A DNA stretch of 64,000 nt from Clostridia bacterium (lineage in GTDB: Bacteria > Bacillota > Clostridia > Christensenellales > SZUA-584): assembly GCA_018648645.1 (NCBI GenBank), contig JABGQS010000009.1, positions 1-64,000 of the forward strand. Direction: 5' to 3'. Below are positions 56,361 to 64,000 of this stretch, in pieces. A model generated the notes under the pieces. The model saw only the letters and a list, made by a program, of their open reading frames with translations. It was not told the origin of the DNA and ran no database searches. Positions within the stretch are counted from its first letter, which is position 1. Each line of letters opens with the position of its first letter. Both the position numbers and the translations under genes were made by a program.

Positions 56361-57503
56361 TTGGACAATCAAACTCTTAAACGCAGCAACAAACCAAAGA
56401 ATAGTAACCATAAGTTATTAAAAATATTGCTCGGCGTCTTTTGTATCTTAATAATAGGCGCCGGCATTTGTGTTTACGCTATTTACGGCATCATCACAGA
56501 CGACGATACGTCGTCTCTTTTCGAAGAGAGCTCGCCTATCATCGTATCAAATGACGAGAAGCCAATCGCAACCGATGCTGCACAGCCGGCTGCACAAACC
56601 GACAGTGCAGGGAAAGAGCCGGCTGTTGTATTGCAAAACAGCATTACACACAACGGCATCACCTATGTCAAAAACGAAAACGTCGTCAACATCTTATTTC
56701 TTGGAATCGATACAAATTCAGACCGAAAAGTCAACATGATGGGCTATCGCAGCGATATGGTAATGGTGTGTGCTGTCGATGTCGAGTTAAAAACAGCAAC
56801 TCTCATAAGTATTCCTCGCGACACCCGCACAACCGTGCTCAAGGTAGACGAGGACACCGGCGTTGTGACGGAAACTCTAGACTGGAAAATCAACACCGCA
56901 TACTCATACGGCGGCGGTGCAAAAAAATACTCATATCCAAACGCAATGGTATGCGTGCAAATGTTTCTAGAGCGCAACATCACACTTGATACTCCTCTCG
57001 ATTTTTCACTCGATGTTCCCGTATACCTTTACGCAGGTATAGACATGGATGGCATTCCGCACGTCGCGTCGTCTGTCGGCGGCGTGCCAATCACGCTAGA
57101 AAAGAGCATCCCCGGCGTCGGCAGCACTGGGCAAACCGTGAACCTAAAATACGACAACTCGGTTTTGTATCTGACCAACCGTCACGAGACCGGGGGAGAC
57201 CTTGACCGCGCACGGCGCCAGCAAAAGTTCATGCTCTCCCTTGCAACCAAAATCAAGGGTATGGACGCGCCGCAAATCATCATCAGTCTCTACGACGACC
57301 TAAACCGATACGTCAACACCAACTTAAATGCAGACCAAATGCTCGACCTCGCAAAAATCCTCATGCAGGTCGATATAGACACCATCAACTTAATCACCAT
57401 CCCCGGAGAGGGCAAAAAAATCGATGGTACATACTTCATACTTCACGACGAGGAAGCAACGCTGCAAATACTGCTCGACGTCTACTACACCAAAACCAAT
57501 TAG
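56361..57503 (+). CDS. LytR-CpsA-Psr family wall-polymer transferase
   Basis: 380 residues. N-terminal cytoplasmic stub, one membrane helix (about 20-42), linker, then an intact LCP domain: FLGIDTNSDRK, active-site IPRDTR (Arg153, Asp154), GLD-like blocks, and GGDLDRARRQQ (Arg283). It ligates lipid-linked wall polymers (teichoic-type or capsule) to peptidoglycan. Starts with TTG 56361 behind GGAGA. Operon with the MreB homologue, consistent with wall assembly. Confidence 0.92.
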   Translation: MDNQTLKRSNKPKNSNHKLLKILLGVFCILIIGAGICVYAIYGIITDDDTSSLFEESSPIIVSNDEKPIATDAAQPAAQTDSAGKEPAVVLQNSITHNGITYVKNENVVNILFLGIDTNSDRKVNMMGYRSDMVMVCAVDVELKTATLISIPRDTRTTVLKVDEDTGVVTETLDWKINTAYSYGGGAKKYSYPNAMVCVQMFLERNITLDTPLDFSLDVPVYLYAGIDMDGIPHVASSVGGVPITLEKSIPGVGSTGQTVNLKYDNSVLYLTNRHETGGDLDRARRQQKFMLSLATKIKGMDAPQIIISLYDDLNRYVNTNLNADQMLDLAKILMQVDIDTINLITIPGEGKKIDGTYFILHDEEATLQILLDVYYTKTN

Positions 57504-57682
57504 ATCATTGCAATTATGCAAATCCCGCTAAGTAAACCAACTCTATATTTCACGCACATCCATGTAATAATGTGCTGTTTATATTACGTTTTTGTTATTT
57601 AATGATTATCAACTTGAAAGATACATTTTATTGATATATTCTTGTTTTGTACTAATAAAATAAATTTGCAGGAGGTAACACT

Positions 57683-58075
57683 ATGGAAACGTACAAGACG
57701 GAAAAAGTACTTAGCTTAGTCGGTGCAATCATTGGTGCCGTAGCGTTTGTTGTAATCTTGATAGTAGGACTCGTATTTGGGGCTCTAGGCGCTATGGGTG
57801 GCAGTGGCGGACTCGTCGCATCAGCCGTAGTAGCGATTATCTTTGCCCTGGTCTCTTTTATACTGGGGTTTGTCGCAACCGGTAAGCTTAAGAAAGGCGA
57901 GAAAAGCGGTGGTATAATTGCAATCATAGCAGCAGTGCTTGCCCTTATTGCCTGCATTGTTGGCTTTATATTTGCAGCAGGATGGACACTAATCGCTAGC
58001 TTTGCTCTCTATTTGACAGCAGGAATTATGGTTCTTGCCAAGAAAGCACCCGCGCAAGCACCACCGACAGAATAA
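57683..58075 (+). CDS. DUF4064-like four-helix membrane protein
   Basis: 130 residues with four hydrophobic, Gly/Ala-rich helices and a short KLKKGEKSGG loop before helix 3. Same helix layout as the C-terminal halves of the zinc-ribbon proteins that follow, and of the gene at 61970. AGGAGG lies 7 bases before the ATG. TTGATA with an AT-rich -10 precedes it. Terminator follows. Function unknown. Confidence 0.75.
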   Translation: METYKTEKVLSLVGAIIGAVAFVVILIVGLVFGALGAMGGSGGLVASAVVAIIFALVSFILGFVATGKLKKGEKSGGIIAIIAAVLALIACIVGFIFAAGWTLIASFALYLTAGIMVLAKKAPAQAPPTE

Positions 58076-58087
58076 AACAACATAAAA

Positions 58088-58116
58088 GAAGCCTGCTGCT
58101 TAAAGCAGGCTTTTTT
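58088..58116 (+). terminator. Terminator of the 57683 gene
   Basis: GCCTGCT pairs with AGCAGGC across a 6-base loop, followed by TTTTTT. Confidence 0.9.
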
Positions 58117-58131
58117 ATTTGCATTAAACAC

Positions 58132-58160
58132 TTGCCTGCGCTGGGTAATTGCGATAAACT
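58132..58160 (+). promoter_or_regulatory. Promoter of the 58193 gene
   Basis: TTGCCT, 17-bp spacer, TAAACT. Same spacing and -10 as the promoters before 59366 and 60088. Confidence 0.5.
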
Positions 58161-58192
58161 AAACACAGAAATTTTGTTTGCGAGGTTTATCT

Positions 58193-59206
58193 ATGATATG
58201 TCCAAAATGCGGCAGGCTGCATAACGAGGAAGACTCATACTGTGAGCTGTGCAGAACACAGCTGATAAGAGAAACGATCACTTGTCCAAGATGTGGAGAG
58301 AAGACGGATAAGTACAGCAGGGTCTGCACAAGCTGCTTATTTAATATTAGCAAAACTGTTGAATACATTGATTGCCCAAAGTGTGGAGAAAAAACGGGCG
58401 GAAATCTTGATATTTGTTCCGTTTGCCTGTCTCGTATTGCAGGGCGGTCTGGTACACCTCTTGCCAACAAAAAATACAATAAAACCAAAAACGAAAACTC
58501 CTCAATCGCTTCAGCGCAGCCTATTAAATGCCCGAAATGCGGCAAAGTAAATGATGTTGAAAATACATACTGCGATAGCTGCAGAGCAGAGCTAAGAGGC
58601 GAGGTAGCTCCACGCATTCAAACGAGGCCTTCCTCAATATATTGCTACAAATGCGGCGCACAAAACGAGGGTGCAAATAGATTTTGCTCCGCCTGCGGTG
58701 TCGCACTAATTAGATTTTCCCAAGCGCAGCCTGCGACAGAGCACGTTTCGCCTCGCATTCAACCACGTCGCGCAACAGGGCACGTTCCGCCCCCGGTTCC
58801 GCCGCGGCCAAAGCCTGTATTACCTCCGTATATAACGGAATATGTGCTTGGACTCATCGGCTCAATGACAGGTACGATCATCTTTCTGATTCTTCTCATT
58901 ACCGGTATATATAAAGCATTGAGTTCCTATACCTTTGCCTACACAAACAGTATATATATTTTTATCTGCGCCCTGCTTGTGCTGGCGTCGTTCATTCTAG
59001 GCTACATCGGCATCTGCATGCTCAAGAGAGGCAACGGTATCGGTGGTGTACATCTGGTGATTGGCGGCGCTCTATCAATTGCCGCAATTGTTGTCGCTCC
59101 AAGTTTCGGCTGGCTAACTGTTTTATCCTTCCCTCTTCTACTAACGGGCGGTATAGTCGCGCTTGCAAGAAGGAAAACCGTTGAAGGAAACGCTGCTCAA
59201 CGCTGA
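58193..59206 (+). CDS. Multi-zinc-ribbon membrane protein
   Basis: 337 residues. At least five CxxC-CxxC units: MICPKCGRLHNEEDSYCELC, TCPRCGEKTDKYSRVCTSC, DCPKCGEKTGGNLDICSVC, KCPKCGKVNDVENTYCDSC and CYKCGAQNEGANRFCSAC. Then a Pro/Arg-rich linker and a four-helix membrane region similar to DUF4064. ATG 58193 follows GAGG by 7 bases; a TTG at 58178 would destroy it. Paralogue of the next two genes with extra ribbons. Probably a cytoplasmic sensor or scaffold at the membrane; role unknown. Confidence 0.85.
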   Translation: MICPKCGRLHNEEDSYCELCRTQLIRETITCPRCGEKTDKYSRVCTSCLFNISKTVEYIDCPKCGEKTGGNLDICSVCLSRIAGRSGTPLANKKYNKTKNENSSIASAQPIKCPKCGKVNDVENTYCDSCRAELRGEVAPRIQTRPSSIYCYKCGAQNEGANRFCSACGVALIRFSQAQPATEHVSPRIQPRRATGHVPPPVPPRPKPVLPPYITEYVLGLIGSMTGTIIFLILLITGIYKALSSYTFAYTNSIYIFICALLVLASFILGYIGICMLKRGNGIGGVHLVIGGALSIAAIVVAPSFGWLTVLSFPLLLTGGIVALARRKTVEGNAAQR

Positions 59207-59284
59207 TTCTGCTCTTCCAAAAGTGCAACGTTTACTTTTGCGATTCGCACGCTTTTCCAGCAGACCTAAGTTTATTACTAAGAA

Positions 59285-59314
59285 AATGCAAACTTCCATA
59301 TTTGTTTGCATTTA
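59285..59314 (+). terminator. Terminator-like hairpin after the 58193 gene
   Basis: A perfect 10-bp stem AAATGCAAAC/GTTTGCATTT, 10-base loop, T-poor tail. It overlaps the -35 of the next promoter. Confidence 0.55.
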
Positions 59315-59335
59315 TACATTAATTAGCGTAAACTA
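59307..59335 (+). promoter_or_regulatory. Promoter of the 59366 gene
   Basis: TTGCAT, 17-bp spacer containing AGCG, TAAACT. The bases AGCGTAAA after it recur before 60088. Confidence 0.5.
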
Positions 59336-59365
59336 TATGATATAAACGAAAAGGAGATTTGTCTT

Positions 59366-59920
59366 ATGTACTGTCCTAATTGCGGCACACCAAACGATGA
59401 CAACGGCACATTCTGTACTTCTTGCGGCTCGGCTTTTCGCAATCTAGAAGCACCGCGGCAAAACCCTGCCGAGGCACCGCCAATGCGAGCTCCATCGCAG
59501 CAGCCGATGCAGCATTCGTCAAATCAACGACCAATCACCATCGATAATAAACCCTACAAAACTGAGTTTATACTGGGTCTTATCGGCTCTATACTTGGTA
59601 TTGCAATGTTCCAAATTCTTTTTATCGGCGGAATTGTCGAGGAAACTGACTGGGGCGGCGGTGCCGCCATTATCGTCAGTAGTCTTCTTGTGCTGGCTGC
59701 GTTCATACTCGGCTTTGTCGGGGTCTCTGCGCTAAACAAAGGCAAGGGCAGCGGCGGCGTGCTGTTGGTTGTCGGCGGCGGTCTTGGTTTCATCGCCATG
59801 TTCTTTGAGATATGGATTACTTGGTCAACGCTTTTCTTCTTCCCGCTTCTGTTGGCCGGCGGTATCATGGCACTCTCAAGAAGAAAAATTGTCGAAAGAG
59901 ACTATCCACACACCTACTAA
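59366..59920 (+). CDS. Zinc-ribbon DUF4064-like membrane protein
   Basis: 184 residues. One zinc ribbon at the N-terminus (YCPNCGTPNDDNGTFCTSCG), a Pro/Gln-rich linker, and four membrane helices with KGKGSGGVLLVVGGGLGF before the last pair. Very close to the gene at 60088 in both coding and upstream sequence. AAAGGAG precedes the ATG. Own promoter and terminator. Confidence 0.85.
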   Translation: MYCPNCGTPNDDNGTFCTSCGSAFRNLEAPRQNPAEAPPMRAPSQQPMQHSSNQRPITIDNKPYKTEFILGLIGSILGIAMFQILFIGGIVEETDWGGGAAIIVSSLLVLAAFILGFVGVSALNKGKGSGGVLLVVGGGLGFIAMFFEIWITWSTLFFFPLLLAGGIMALSRRKIVERDYPHTY

Positions 59921-59944
59921 TCACAGCATATCAATGGTGACGAC

Positions 59945-59982
59945 AAGCCCGCAAGGCGATATACATTTTGCGGGCTTTTTTT
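59945..59982 (+). terminator. Terminator of the 59366 gene
   Basis: AAGCCCGCAA pairs with TTGCGGGCTT, then TTTTT. Confidence 0.9.
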
Positions 59983-60020
59983 GATTGAGTTCAACCGAAC
60001 GGCTCGCTTCTAAATTCCTG

Positions 60021-60049
60021 TTGATTTTATCCGCGAATAAGCGTAAAAT
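60021..60049 (+). promoter_or_regulatory. Promoter of the 60088 gene
   Basis: TTGATT, 17-bp spacer with AAGCG, TAAAAT; same layout as the two preceding paralogue promoters. Confidence 0.5.
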
Positions 60050-60087
60050 ATAACATATAAGAAAATAAATAAAAGGAGATTACTCTT

Positions 60088-60570
60088 ATGAATTGTCCTA
60101 ATTGCGGTACAGCAAACGAAGGTGGCGGTACTTTTTGTACATCTTGCGGAACCGAGTTTCACAACCTGGAAGCACCCGCTGCCGGCTCAGCACCTGCGGC
60201 AACCACCAAGCCTTATAAAGCAGAGGTTATCATGGGTCTCATCGGTTCAATTGTCGGTGTTGTAATTTTTCTCGTAATGCTTATTTCCGGAATTGTTCGA
60301 CTTGGCGCCTTCTACTCTTTCGGGGGCGGTCTTGCAATAACCGGCAGCATGTTCGTACTGGCTGCGTTTATCCTCGGCTTCATCGGCACCGGGCAACTTA
60401 ACAAAGGCTTAGGCAAGGGCGGTATATTGCTCACTATCGGCGGCGGTCTTGGTTTCATCGCATCGTTCATCGGCATTTGGGTAGGCTGGTCGGCGTGGTT
60501 CTTCTTCCCGCTTCTACTGGCAGCCGGCATCATGGCACTCGCCAGAAAGAGATCCGTAGAGCAAAGTTGA
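60088..60570 (+). CDS. Zinc-ribbon DUF4064-like membrane protein (paralogue)
   Basis: 160 residues. N-terminal zinc ribbon NCPNCGTANEGGGTFCTSCG, short Ala/Pro linker, then four helices (QLNKGLGKGGILLTIGGGLG). A near duplicate of the 59366 gene by eye. AAAGGAG 8 bases before the ATG. Followed by a strong terminator and an iron permease gene. Confidence 0.85.
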   Translation: MNCPNCGTANEGGGTFCTSCGTEFHNLEAPAAGSAPAATTKPYKAEVIMGLIGSIVGVVIFLVMLISGIVRLGAFYSFGGGLAITGSMFVLAAFILGFIGTGQLNKGLGKGGILLTIGGGLGFIASFIGIWVGWSAWFFFPLLLAAGIMALARKRSVEQS

Positions 60571-60610
60571 CGCAAGAACAACGCACAAAGCACATACTCT
60601 ATTAGTCAAA

Positions 60611-60648
60611 CATCACCCGTGCAGCAACAAAGCTGCGCGGGTGTTTTG
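60611..60648 (+). terminator. Terminator of the 60088 gene
   Basis: CACCCGTGCAGC pairs with GCTGCGCGGGTG (one mismatch), then TTTT. Confidence 0.88.
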
Positions 60649-60799
60649 TCTCCTGCCGATATAGTCCATTTATAATCATATTGCTATTGCGCACATTTAT
60701 CATACTTTGAACAATTTTTTACAGGACGCGATTGCAAATGCGTGGTATCTTTGCATTGTTAGCCAAAGCTAACTAATATATAAAAGGAAATTGTACGTT

Positions 60800-61636
60800 A
60801 TGGATACAGCATCATTATTACAAGGAGCCATTATCGGGTTTAGAGAGGGTCTCGAAGCCTTTCTTATCATCGCGATAATGCTTGAATACTTAAACAAGAC
60901 AAAGCAGCCGCTTTTCAAAAGAAACGTTAAGCAAGGTCTCGTAATCGGTCTGCTTGTCTCAGTCTTGTTCGGAGTCGCGCTGTTCTTTATCGCGGCGGCA
61001 ATCGGTCAAAACACCGATACTTTGGCAAAGGCTTGGGAGTCGGTTGTCAGCCTGCTTGCCATGTTACTAATCACAACCTTCATCGTTTGGATGATCAAAC
61101 ACGGTCGGCATATGGTAAGCAATATCGAACAGTCTACGCAATCCAACCTTAGCCGAAAAGGTCTCATCATACTGGCTACCGTTATGGTTGCCAGAGAGGG
61201 GGCAGAGGTCGTACTCTTCATGGTTGCCTCAACCGACAAAACATCGTATGTTCTCGGAATCGCCATCGGTTTGATAATCTCCGCAGCATTAGCGTTCTTG
61301 ATTTACAAGTCGCTGATCAAGGTCAATCTGAAGATAATCTTCAATATAACGCTTGCATACCTGATATTGCAGGCGGGTTTCCTGCTCGGATACGCCGTGC
61401 ACGAAGGTCTCTCTTTCCTAAAATCGACAGGCGTTATGCTAGAGTCAAATGCAGCGTTTACAAAGCTGTACGACTTGAAAGACACGCTGCTGGATCACAA
61501 AACGGGGCCAATCGGATTACCGCTGTACGTATTATTCGGATGGTATTCTCGTCCTGAATGGATACAGTTTGCGCTGCAATACCTATACACCTTCAGCCTT
61601 TTCGCTGTTTGGCTCAGGTACGCAAGGAAGAAATAG
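60800..61636 (+). CDS. FTR1 family iron permease
   Basis: 278 residues with about seven membrane helices. Two iron-binding REGxE motifs: REGLE at 15-19 and REGAE at 132-136, the mark of FTR1/EfeU permeases. Short form without the extracytoplasmic domains of EfeU partners. AGGAAA precedes ATG 60800; a TTG at 60791 is less likely. No efeO/efeB genes nearby. Upstream bases 60649-60799 contain no clear Fur box. Confidence 0.92.
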   Translation: MDTASLLQGAIIGFREGLEAFLIIAIMLEYLNKTKQPLFKRNVKQGLVIGLLVSVLFGVALFFIAAAIGQNTDTLAKAWESVVSLLAMLLITTFIVWMIKHGRHMVSNIEQSTQSNLSRKGLIILATVMVAREGAEVVLFMVASTDKTSYVLGIAIGLIISAALAFLIYKSLIKVNLKIIFNITLAYLILQAGFLLGYAVHEGLSFLKSTGVMLESNAAFTKLYDLKDTLLDHKTGPIGLPLYVLFGWYSRPEWIQFALQYLYTFSLFAVWLRYARKK

Positions 61637-61652
61637 CGCCCAATATGCACAT

Positions 61653-61687
61653 CAAAGCCTGCGAGCTTACATTCGCAGGCTTTTTTT
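61653..61687 (+). terminator. Terminator of the FTR1 gene
   Basis: AAGCCTGCGA pairs with TCGCAGGCTT, followed by TTTTTT. Confidence 0.92.
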
Positions 61688-61969
61688 ACTTCGCGAGCGC
61701 ATATATACCGCGCCTCACGTTCTGTCCCGACGACCAAGCTGTTTTGCCCCCTTCTACTGGTATAGACCGGTAGTTTACATACTAAATGTCCGATTCTACT
61801 CGTATTCCACGGCGCACAATCACACATACACAAATCACTTTTGCGCACATAACCCCCAACAACAACCCCTTCCCATGCCGGTATAGACCAATTTGTTTCC
61901 ACACCCACCGCTATGTTTGGCTTTGCCACTTCGGTGGTATAAATAGCTATAACGCAGAGGGAGGCAGCC
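61688..61969. other. Non-coding stretch with repeated decamer
   Basis: No gene seen. GGTATAGACC occurs twice (61759-61768 and 61880-61889), the first inside a weak hairpin. Otherwise low-complexity ACA-rich sequence; possibly decayed DNA. Confidence 0.4.
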
Positions 61970-62374
61970 ATGTACAAGCAATACAAACTCGAATTCGGTC
62001 TCGGTCTCGGCGGTGCAATCGCCGGCATACTGGCGTTCACCTACACTCTTTTGTTCACGTTTCTTTTTCTTTTTGAGTCTTCGATTGCCACAATCCCCAT
62101 CATAATCGGGCTCACCTTCATGCTCGCCGCTTTCATACTCGCATTCATCGGCGCAGCCAAGCTAAACCAAAACCAAAAAAGCGGCGGCGTATTCCTGCTT
62201 ATCTCCGCAGCCCTAACCATCGCATCCGTTGTGCTCAGCTTCGATACCGCGTGGTTTGGTCTGTTGATTATCCCACTAACGCTTGTAGCGGGTCTGCTTG
62301 CGCTCCTAAAAAAGGTTAAAACGCCCAAGGACAACACTCCCACATACGTCAACACCTTCGACGGTTTGCAATAA
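61970..62374 (+). CDS. DUF4064-like four-helix membrane protein without zinc ribbon
   Basis: 134 residues, four helices with KLNQNQKSGGVFLLISA between helices 2 and 3, like the other family members, but with no zinc ribbon; N-terminus YKQYKLEFGLGLGG. GGGAGG lies 8 bases before the ATG. Ends just before a shared terminator opposite nadE. Confidence 0.78.
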   Translation: MYKQYKLEFGLGLGGAIAGILAFTYTLLFTFLFLFESSIATIPIIIGLTFMLAAFILAFIGAAKLNQNQKSGGVFLLISAALTIASVVLSFDTAWFGLLIIPLTLVAGLLALLKKVKTPKDNTPTYVNTFDGLQ

Positions 62375-62420
62375 AAAAGCGCCGACACACGATAATTTCG
62401 TTTGTCGACGCTTATTGTTT
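62373..62420. terminator. Bidirectional terminator of nadE and the 61970 gene
   Basis: AAGCGcCGACA pairs with TGTCGaCGCTT (one mismatch); T run on the minus strand, fewer on the plus. Confidence 0.8.
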
Positions 62421-62430
62421 TATCTGTTGC

Positions 62431-63999
62431 CTACTCATCCAAACTCTCTATCCACATATCAGCCTGCGCGTCCGACGGCATCCGCCAATCGCCCCTCGGC
62501 GATAATGATACACTCCCGACCTTCGGACCATCCGGCATGCACGATCGCTTAAACTGCGACGCGAAAAACCGCTTGTAGAACTTCTTTAGCTGCTCGCGTA
62601 GCTGATTCTTGCTATATTCACCGTATGCCGTCTGCGCCAACAGCAATATCTTTTTCGGTGACATCTCAAACCGCAGCACATAATACATGAAAAAGTCGTT
62701 GAGGTCGTATTTGCCGATATGCTTTTGCGTGTCCTGCCGCTCGTCCGTCTCATTTGGCGGCACCAGCTCCGGCGATGGCGGAATGGCGACAATCTCTTTG
62801 GCAATGCCGTGCAGCTTCTCGCTGTGCTCCGACACATACAGCACCATCTCTTTTATCAGCGTTTTTGCAACGCCCGAGTTCACGCCATACATCGATATCT
62901 GGTCGCCCGCATACGTGCAGAACCCAAGCGCCAGCTCGCTCAAATCGCCCGTGCCCACGACAAATCCATGCTCCTGATTCGCCAAATCCATCAACACCTG
63001 CGTTCGTTCTCTTGCCTGCGCGTTTTCATACGTTATATCCGGCTCTCCGCTGTGCCCGAGGTCTTTTAAGTGCGCTCTGGCCGCGTTCACAATGCTAATC
63101 TCTTTCAATTCAGCGCCCGTAGCTTTCGTCAAGCGCCTGCCCAAATCTTGCGTTTCGTCCGTGCTGCCAAAGCCCGGCATAACCACTCCGAGCACCGCGC
63201 TCTTTTTCAGCCCCGCTCTTTGCGCAGCCTCCACCGCCACCATCAACGCCAGCGCAGAATCAAGCCCGCCCGACACGCCGATAATCAACCGCTTGGTGTG
63301 CGTGTGTCTTATGCGCCGCTCCAGCGCGGTCACTTGTATATTGAAAACCTCATCGCACCGCGCGTCTCGCTGCTCTTTGTCTCCTGGCACAAACGGAAGC
63401 CGCTCAATCTCTCTGTACTTCGGCACCGTCTGCTGCGCGTCAAACTTGCGCCTCCGATATGTCCTCACCGGGTCTTGTGCAACAAACGTGTTTTTGAGAA
63501 TCCTGTCGTGGCTAAGTCTGTGCAAATCAAACTCGGTTATGCTCATCTGCGCCTCAAACGAGAATCGCTCCGAGCTGGCAAGCAAATTGCCGTTTTCGGC
63601 CAACACCGCGTGTCCGCCAAAAACCGTGTCCGTTGTCGACTCGCCCGGGCCCGCAGAAACGTACACAAACCCGCTGACGTATCTGCTGCTCTGCTGCTTT
63701 ATCATCTCTTGCCGATACTCGCGCTTTCCCGCAAGCTCGTTGCTCGCCGATATGTTTACAAACAGCGTTGCTCCCGCCATCGCTTGATACGCGTGCGGCG
63801 GAAACGGTACCCACAAATCTTCGCACAACTCTACTCCCAGCACCAGCTCACTTATCTGCTTACACTCAAACAATATATCGGTGCCAAACGGCACACTTTG
63901 TCCTGCTAAAGTTACGTTTTCTCCCGTCACGTCAATGCCTGAAGCAAACCACCGCTGCTCATAATACTCGCTGTAGTTCGGAATATACGCCTTTGGCAC
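62431..63999 (-). CDS. nadE: Glutamine-dependent NAD synthetase (N-terminus beyond window)
   Basis: 522 residues visible; the frame runs off the window edge. Nitrilase (glutaminase) domain with the catalytic Lys in PKAYIPNYSEYYE and Cys in VELCEDLWVP, then the synthetase domain with GVSGGLDSALALMV and SDL/ALGF blocks. The N-terminal catalytic Glu part (about 110 residues) is missing. It makes NAD from deamido-NAD using glutamine nitrogen. Full-length family members of this type are about 630 residues. Confidence 0.95.
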   Translation of the reverse strand: MPKAYIPNYSEYYEQRWFASGIDVTGENVTLAGQSVPFGTDILFECKQISELVLGVELCEDLWVPFPPHAYQAMAGATLFVNISASNELAGKREYRQEMIKQQSSRYVSGFVYVSAGPGESTTDTVFGGHAVLAENGNLLASSERFSFEAQMSITEFDLHRLSHDRILKNTFVAQDPVRTYRRRKFDAQQTVPKYREIERLPFVPGDKEQRDARCDEVFNIQVTALERRIRHTHTKRLIIGVSGGLDSALALMVAVEAAQRAGLKKSAVLGVVMPGFGSTDETQDLGRRLTKATGAELKEISIVNAARAHLKDLGHSGEPDITYENAQARERTQVLMDLANQEHGFVVGTGDLSELALGFCTYAGDQISMYGVNSGVAKTLIKEMVLYVSEHSEKLHGIAKEIVAIPPSPELVPPNETDERQDTQKHIGKYDLNDFFMYYVLRFEMSPKKILLLAQTAYGEYSKNQLREQLKKFYKRFFASQFKRSCMPDGPKVGSVSLSPRGDWRMPSDAQADMWIESLDE

Positions 64000-64000
64000 A

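Noticed and set aside
60649-60799. Fur-box search before the FTR1 gene
   Set aside because: Only small inverted repeats such as TTAGC/GCTAA are present; nothing close to a Fur consensus.

Overview
The window looks like chromosomal DNA of a Gram-positive, low-to-mid GC bacterium of the class Clostridia. The reasons are strong AGGAGG-type ribosome binding sites, frequent TTG/GTG starts, lipobox signal peptides, a complete Firmicutes-style S10-spc-alpha ribosomal cluster, a zinc-lid adenylate kinase, FloA/NfeD, and LytR-CpsA-Psr proteins. Genus cannot be fixed from this sequence. No rRNA, tRNA, CRISPR array, phage or intact insertion sequence was seen.

Layout. (1) 1-5.2 kb: two paralogous lipoproteins of the aryl-sulfate sulfotransferase family, each with its own terminator, then small membrane and soluble proteins and a GNAT remnant. 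(2) 5.2-19.3 kb, almost all on the minus strand: a pseudouridine catabolism pair (psuG plus a PfkB kinase), serS, argS, an M14 carboxypeptidase lipoprotein, folA-thyA, a YdcF protein, and truA-ecfT-ecfA. Several AT-rich single genes resembling orphan immunity proteins sit between these. (3) 19.5-35.6 kb, minus strand: the ribosomal protein cluster from rpsJ to rplQ, with secY, adk, map, a KOW protein, infA and rpoA, driven by a clear promoter at 35.6 kb. (4) 35.9-41.5 kb: a membrane protein lacking a normal start codon, a PASTA lipoprotein, a GNAT enzyme, and the nfeD - zinc-ribbon - floA - repeat protein microdomain operon. (5) 41.4-55 kb, minus strand: serC-serA, recF, membrane and kinase genes, two NanA-like aldolase paralogues, rsgA, acetyltransferases and a degenerate LCP protein. 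A probable standalone small RNA lies at 51.05-51.25 kb. (6) 55.2-62.4 kb, plus strand: mreB-like plus LCP (cell wall), then an expanded family of zinc-ribbon/four-helix membrane proteins around an FTR1 iron permease. (7) 62.4 kb to the end: glutamine-dependent NAD synthetase, cut by the window edge.

The most notable items are: the small RNA candidate at 51.05-51.25 kb (TTGACA/TATAAT promoter, branched fold, terminator); the acidic tail on L16; the one-chain fusion of the two ECF ATPases; the ATC-start membrane protein; a cluster of five perfect hairpins at 5.74-5.88 kb in which two hairpins show compensatory changes; two NanA-like enzymes with an altered carboxylate-binding motif, one of them paired with an unrecognised gene; and the zinc-ribbon membrane family, three members of which have promoters of the same architecture.
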